A program made the position numbers and the translations under genes. Below the pieces are notes generated by a model. It searched no databases. It was not told the DNA's origin and saw only the letters and a list, made by a program, of their open reading frames with translations. From positions 1 through 6,532 of the forward strand of contig JAIEQT010000068.1 in assembly GCA_019747455.1 (NCBI GenBank): 6,532 bases of DNA, given 5' to 3'. Source of the stretch: Chitinophagaceae bacterium. GTDB taxonomy: Bacteria > Bacteroidota > Bacteroidia > Chitinophagales > Chitinophagaceae. This document shows positions 5,511-6,532 of this stretch, one piece after another (the first letter of the stretch is position 1; each line of letters begins with the position of its first letter).

Positions 5511-6532
5511 ATGAATCAGAAGATACTCATACTTGATTTCGGGAGTCAATATACCCAACTAATTGCCCGAGCTGTTAGGGAGGCCAATGTATATTGCGAA
5601 ATCATTCCATATCATAAAAACTTTGTGATCGATGATAGTTTAAAAGGTATTATCCTAAGTGGATCTCCTTTTAGCGTAAATGAAGAAAAGGCTCCGGAAG
5701 TGCCTGTTTCTGACTACACCACCCAAGTTCCTGTTTTGGGAGTTTGCTATGGCGCACAGCTTACGGCTAAACTTTTTGGTGGAAGGGTTGATAAATCGAA
5801 TAAAAGAGAATACGGCAGAGCCATTCTTACCACACAACAAACAGATGCCCTATTTAAAGATGTTCCCCGCACTTCACAAGTATGGATGAGCCATAGCGAT
5901 TCCATAACGGCTTTGCCTGCTGATTTTTCTGTTTTAGCAACCACAGAAAGTATTCCCATCGCCGCTTTCAAAAGAAACAATAATACGTTCTTCCCGCTCT
6001 ACGGTTTGCAATTTCACCCGGAAGTATATCATTCTACAGAGGGCAAGAAGATCATTTCGAATTTTCTTACGGAAATATGTGGCTGTGCAGCCGATTGGAC
6101 GCCCAACTCATTCATTGAAGAAACCGTAGCGCAACTCAAAGCAACAATTGGCGATAAGCAAGTAATTATGGCTTTGAGTGGTGGTGTAGATAGTACTGTA
6201 GCCGCAACGCTTATTGCCAAAGCTATTGGAAATCGTTTACACGGAATTTTTGTAGACAATGGCGTACTAAGAAAAGATGAGTTTCAACAGGTTTTAGATA
6301 TTTATAAATCTCTTAACCTGAATGTTAAGGGAGTAGATGCCAAGGATCGTTTTTACGCCGCTTTGAAAGACAAAACAGAACCGGAAGCTAAACGAAAAAC
6401 TATTGGCAAACTATTTATTGATGTATTTCAGGAAGAAGCAGCTGCCCTTACTAATATTTCTTTTTTAGGGCAGGGAACCATTTACCCGGATGTAATTGAA
6501 AGCGTTAGTGTACATGGCCCCTCGCAAACTAT
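5511..6532 (+). CDS. guaA: GMP synthase (glutamine-hydrolysing), 3' end beyond the window
   Basis: GuaA converts XMP to GMP with ATP and glutamine, the last step of de novo guanine nucleotide synthesis, in the cytoplasm. The frame is open from the ATG at 5511 to the window edge: 340 codons plus two bases, about two thirds of the usual 510-525. The class I glutaminase domain (1 to about 190) starts KILILDFGSQYTQLIAR (4-20), carries GSPFSV (51-56, where many phyla have GGPxSV), the nucleophile Cys79 in GVCYGAQ, and the partners His169 and Glu171 in QFHPEV. The ATP pyrophosphatase domain follows with the PP-loop SGGVDST (223-229), FVDNGVLRKDE (247-257), PEAKRKTIG (291-299) and GQGTIYPDVIES (320-331). 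The C-terminal dimerisation domain is outside the window. The start is set by the family N-terminus; no other ATG would keep the first beta strand. The gene is transcribed away from the two-component operon. No defect is seen. Confidence 0.97.
   Translation, partial: MNQKILILDFGSQYTQLIARAVREANVYCEIIPYHKNFVIDDSLKGIILSGSPFSVNEEKAPEVPVSDYTTQVPVLGVCYGAQLTAKLFGGRVDKSNKREYGRAILTTQQTDALFKDVPRTSQVWMSHSDSITALPADFSVLATTESIPIAAFKRNNNTFFPLYGLQFHPEVYHSTEGKKIISNFLTEICGCAADWTPNSFIEETVAQLKATIGDKQVIMALSGGVDSTVAATLIAKAIGNRLHGIFVDNGVLRKDEFQQVLDIYKSLNLNVKGVDAKDRFYAALKDKTEPEAKRKTIGKLFIDVFQEEAAALTNISFLGQGTIYPDVIESVSVHGPSQT

Noticed and set aside
5747..6259. Minus-strand open frames of 76-77 codons opposite guaA
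   Set aside because: They lie antisense to well-conserved GuaA coding sequence (glutaminase motif and PP-loop region) and show no recognisable protein features.

Overview
The window looks like an ordinary core-genome stretch of a Bacteroidota bacterium. I lean towards the Chitinophagaceae or a near relative, but only on general resemblance. The evidence is: a 2-oxoglutarate dehydrogenase E1 starting MKDFSYITNSHP; a GMP synthase with the Bacteroidota-type GSPFSV variant of the glutaminase oxyanion strand; no Shine-Dalgarno sequences, with A-rich leaders instead; and a near-perfect Bacteroidota housekeeping promoter (TTTG-N20-TACCTTTG) in front of rpsT.

Layout. Positions 1-47 (minus) hold the first codons of sucB, the E2 of 2-oxoglutarate dehydrogenase. 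Positions 72-2810 (minus) hold the complete sucA (E1), 24 bp upstream of sucB and surely in the same operon. A 200 bp divergent intergenic region (2811-3010) separates sucA from rpsT (3011-3262, plus, ribosomal protein S20), which ends in a strong intrinsic terminator at 3288-3311. Converging on that terminator is a two-component system on the minus strand: an OmpR/PhoB-family response regulator (4702-5382), then its membrane histidine kinase (3320-4705), joined by an ATGA stop/start overlap. A 128 bp divergent intergenic region (5383-5510) separates the regulator from guaA (5511 to window end, plus), GMP synthase, cut off at codon 340 of about 510.

How the genes relate. sucA and sucB act together in the TCA cycle. 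The regulator and kinase form one signalling unit of the CusR/CusS-like class. No target gene lies beside them, so the signal is unknown. rpsT and guaA are independent housekeeping units. I see no mobile element, CRISPR array, RNA gene, phage gene or novel multi-gene system. The items most worth a second look are in the 5383-5510 intergenic region: a 20 bp near-palindrome touching the guaA -7 element, a guaA start codon so close to that element that the mRNA may be nearly leaderless, and a repeated 10-11 bp motif upstream of the response regulator.
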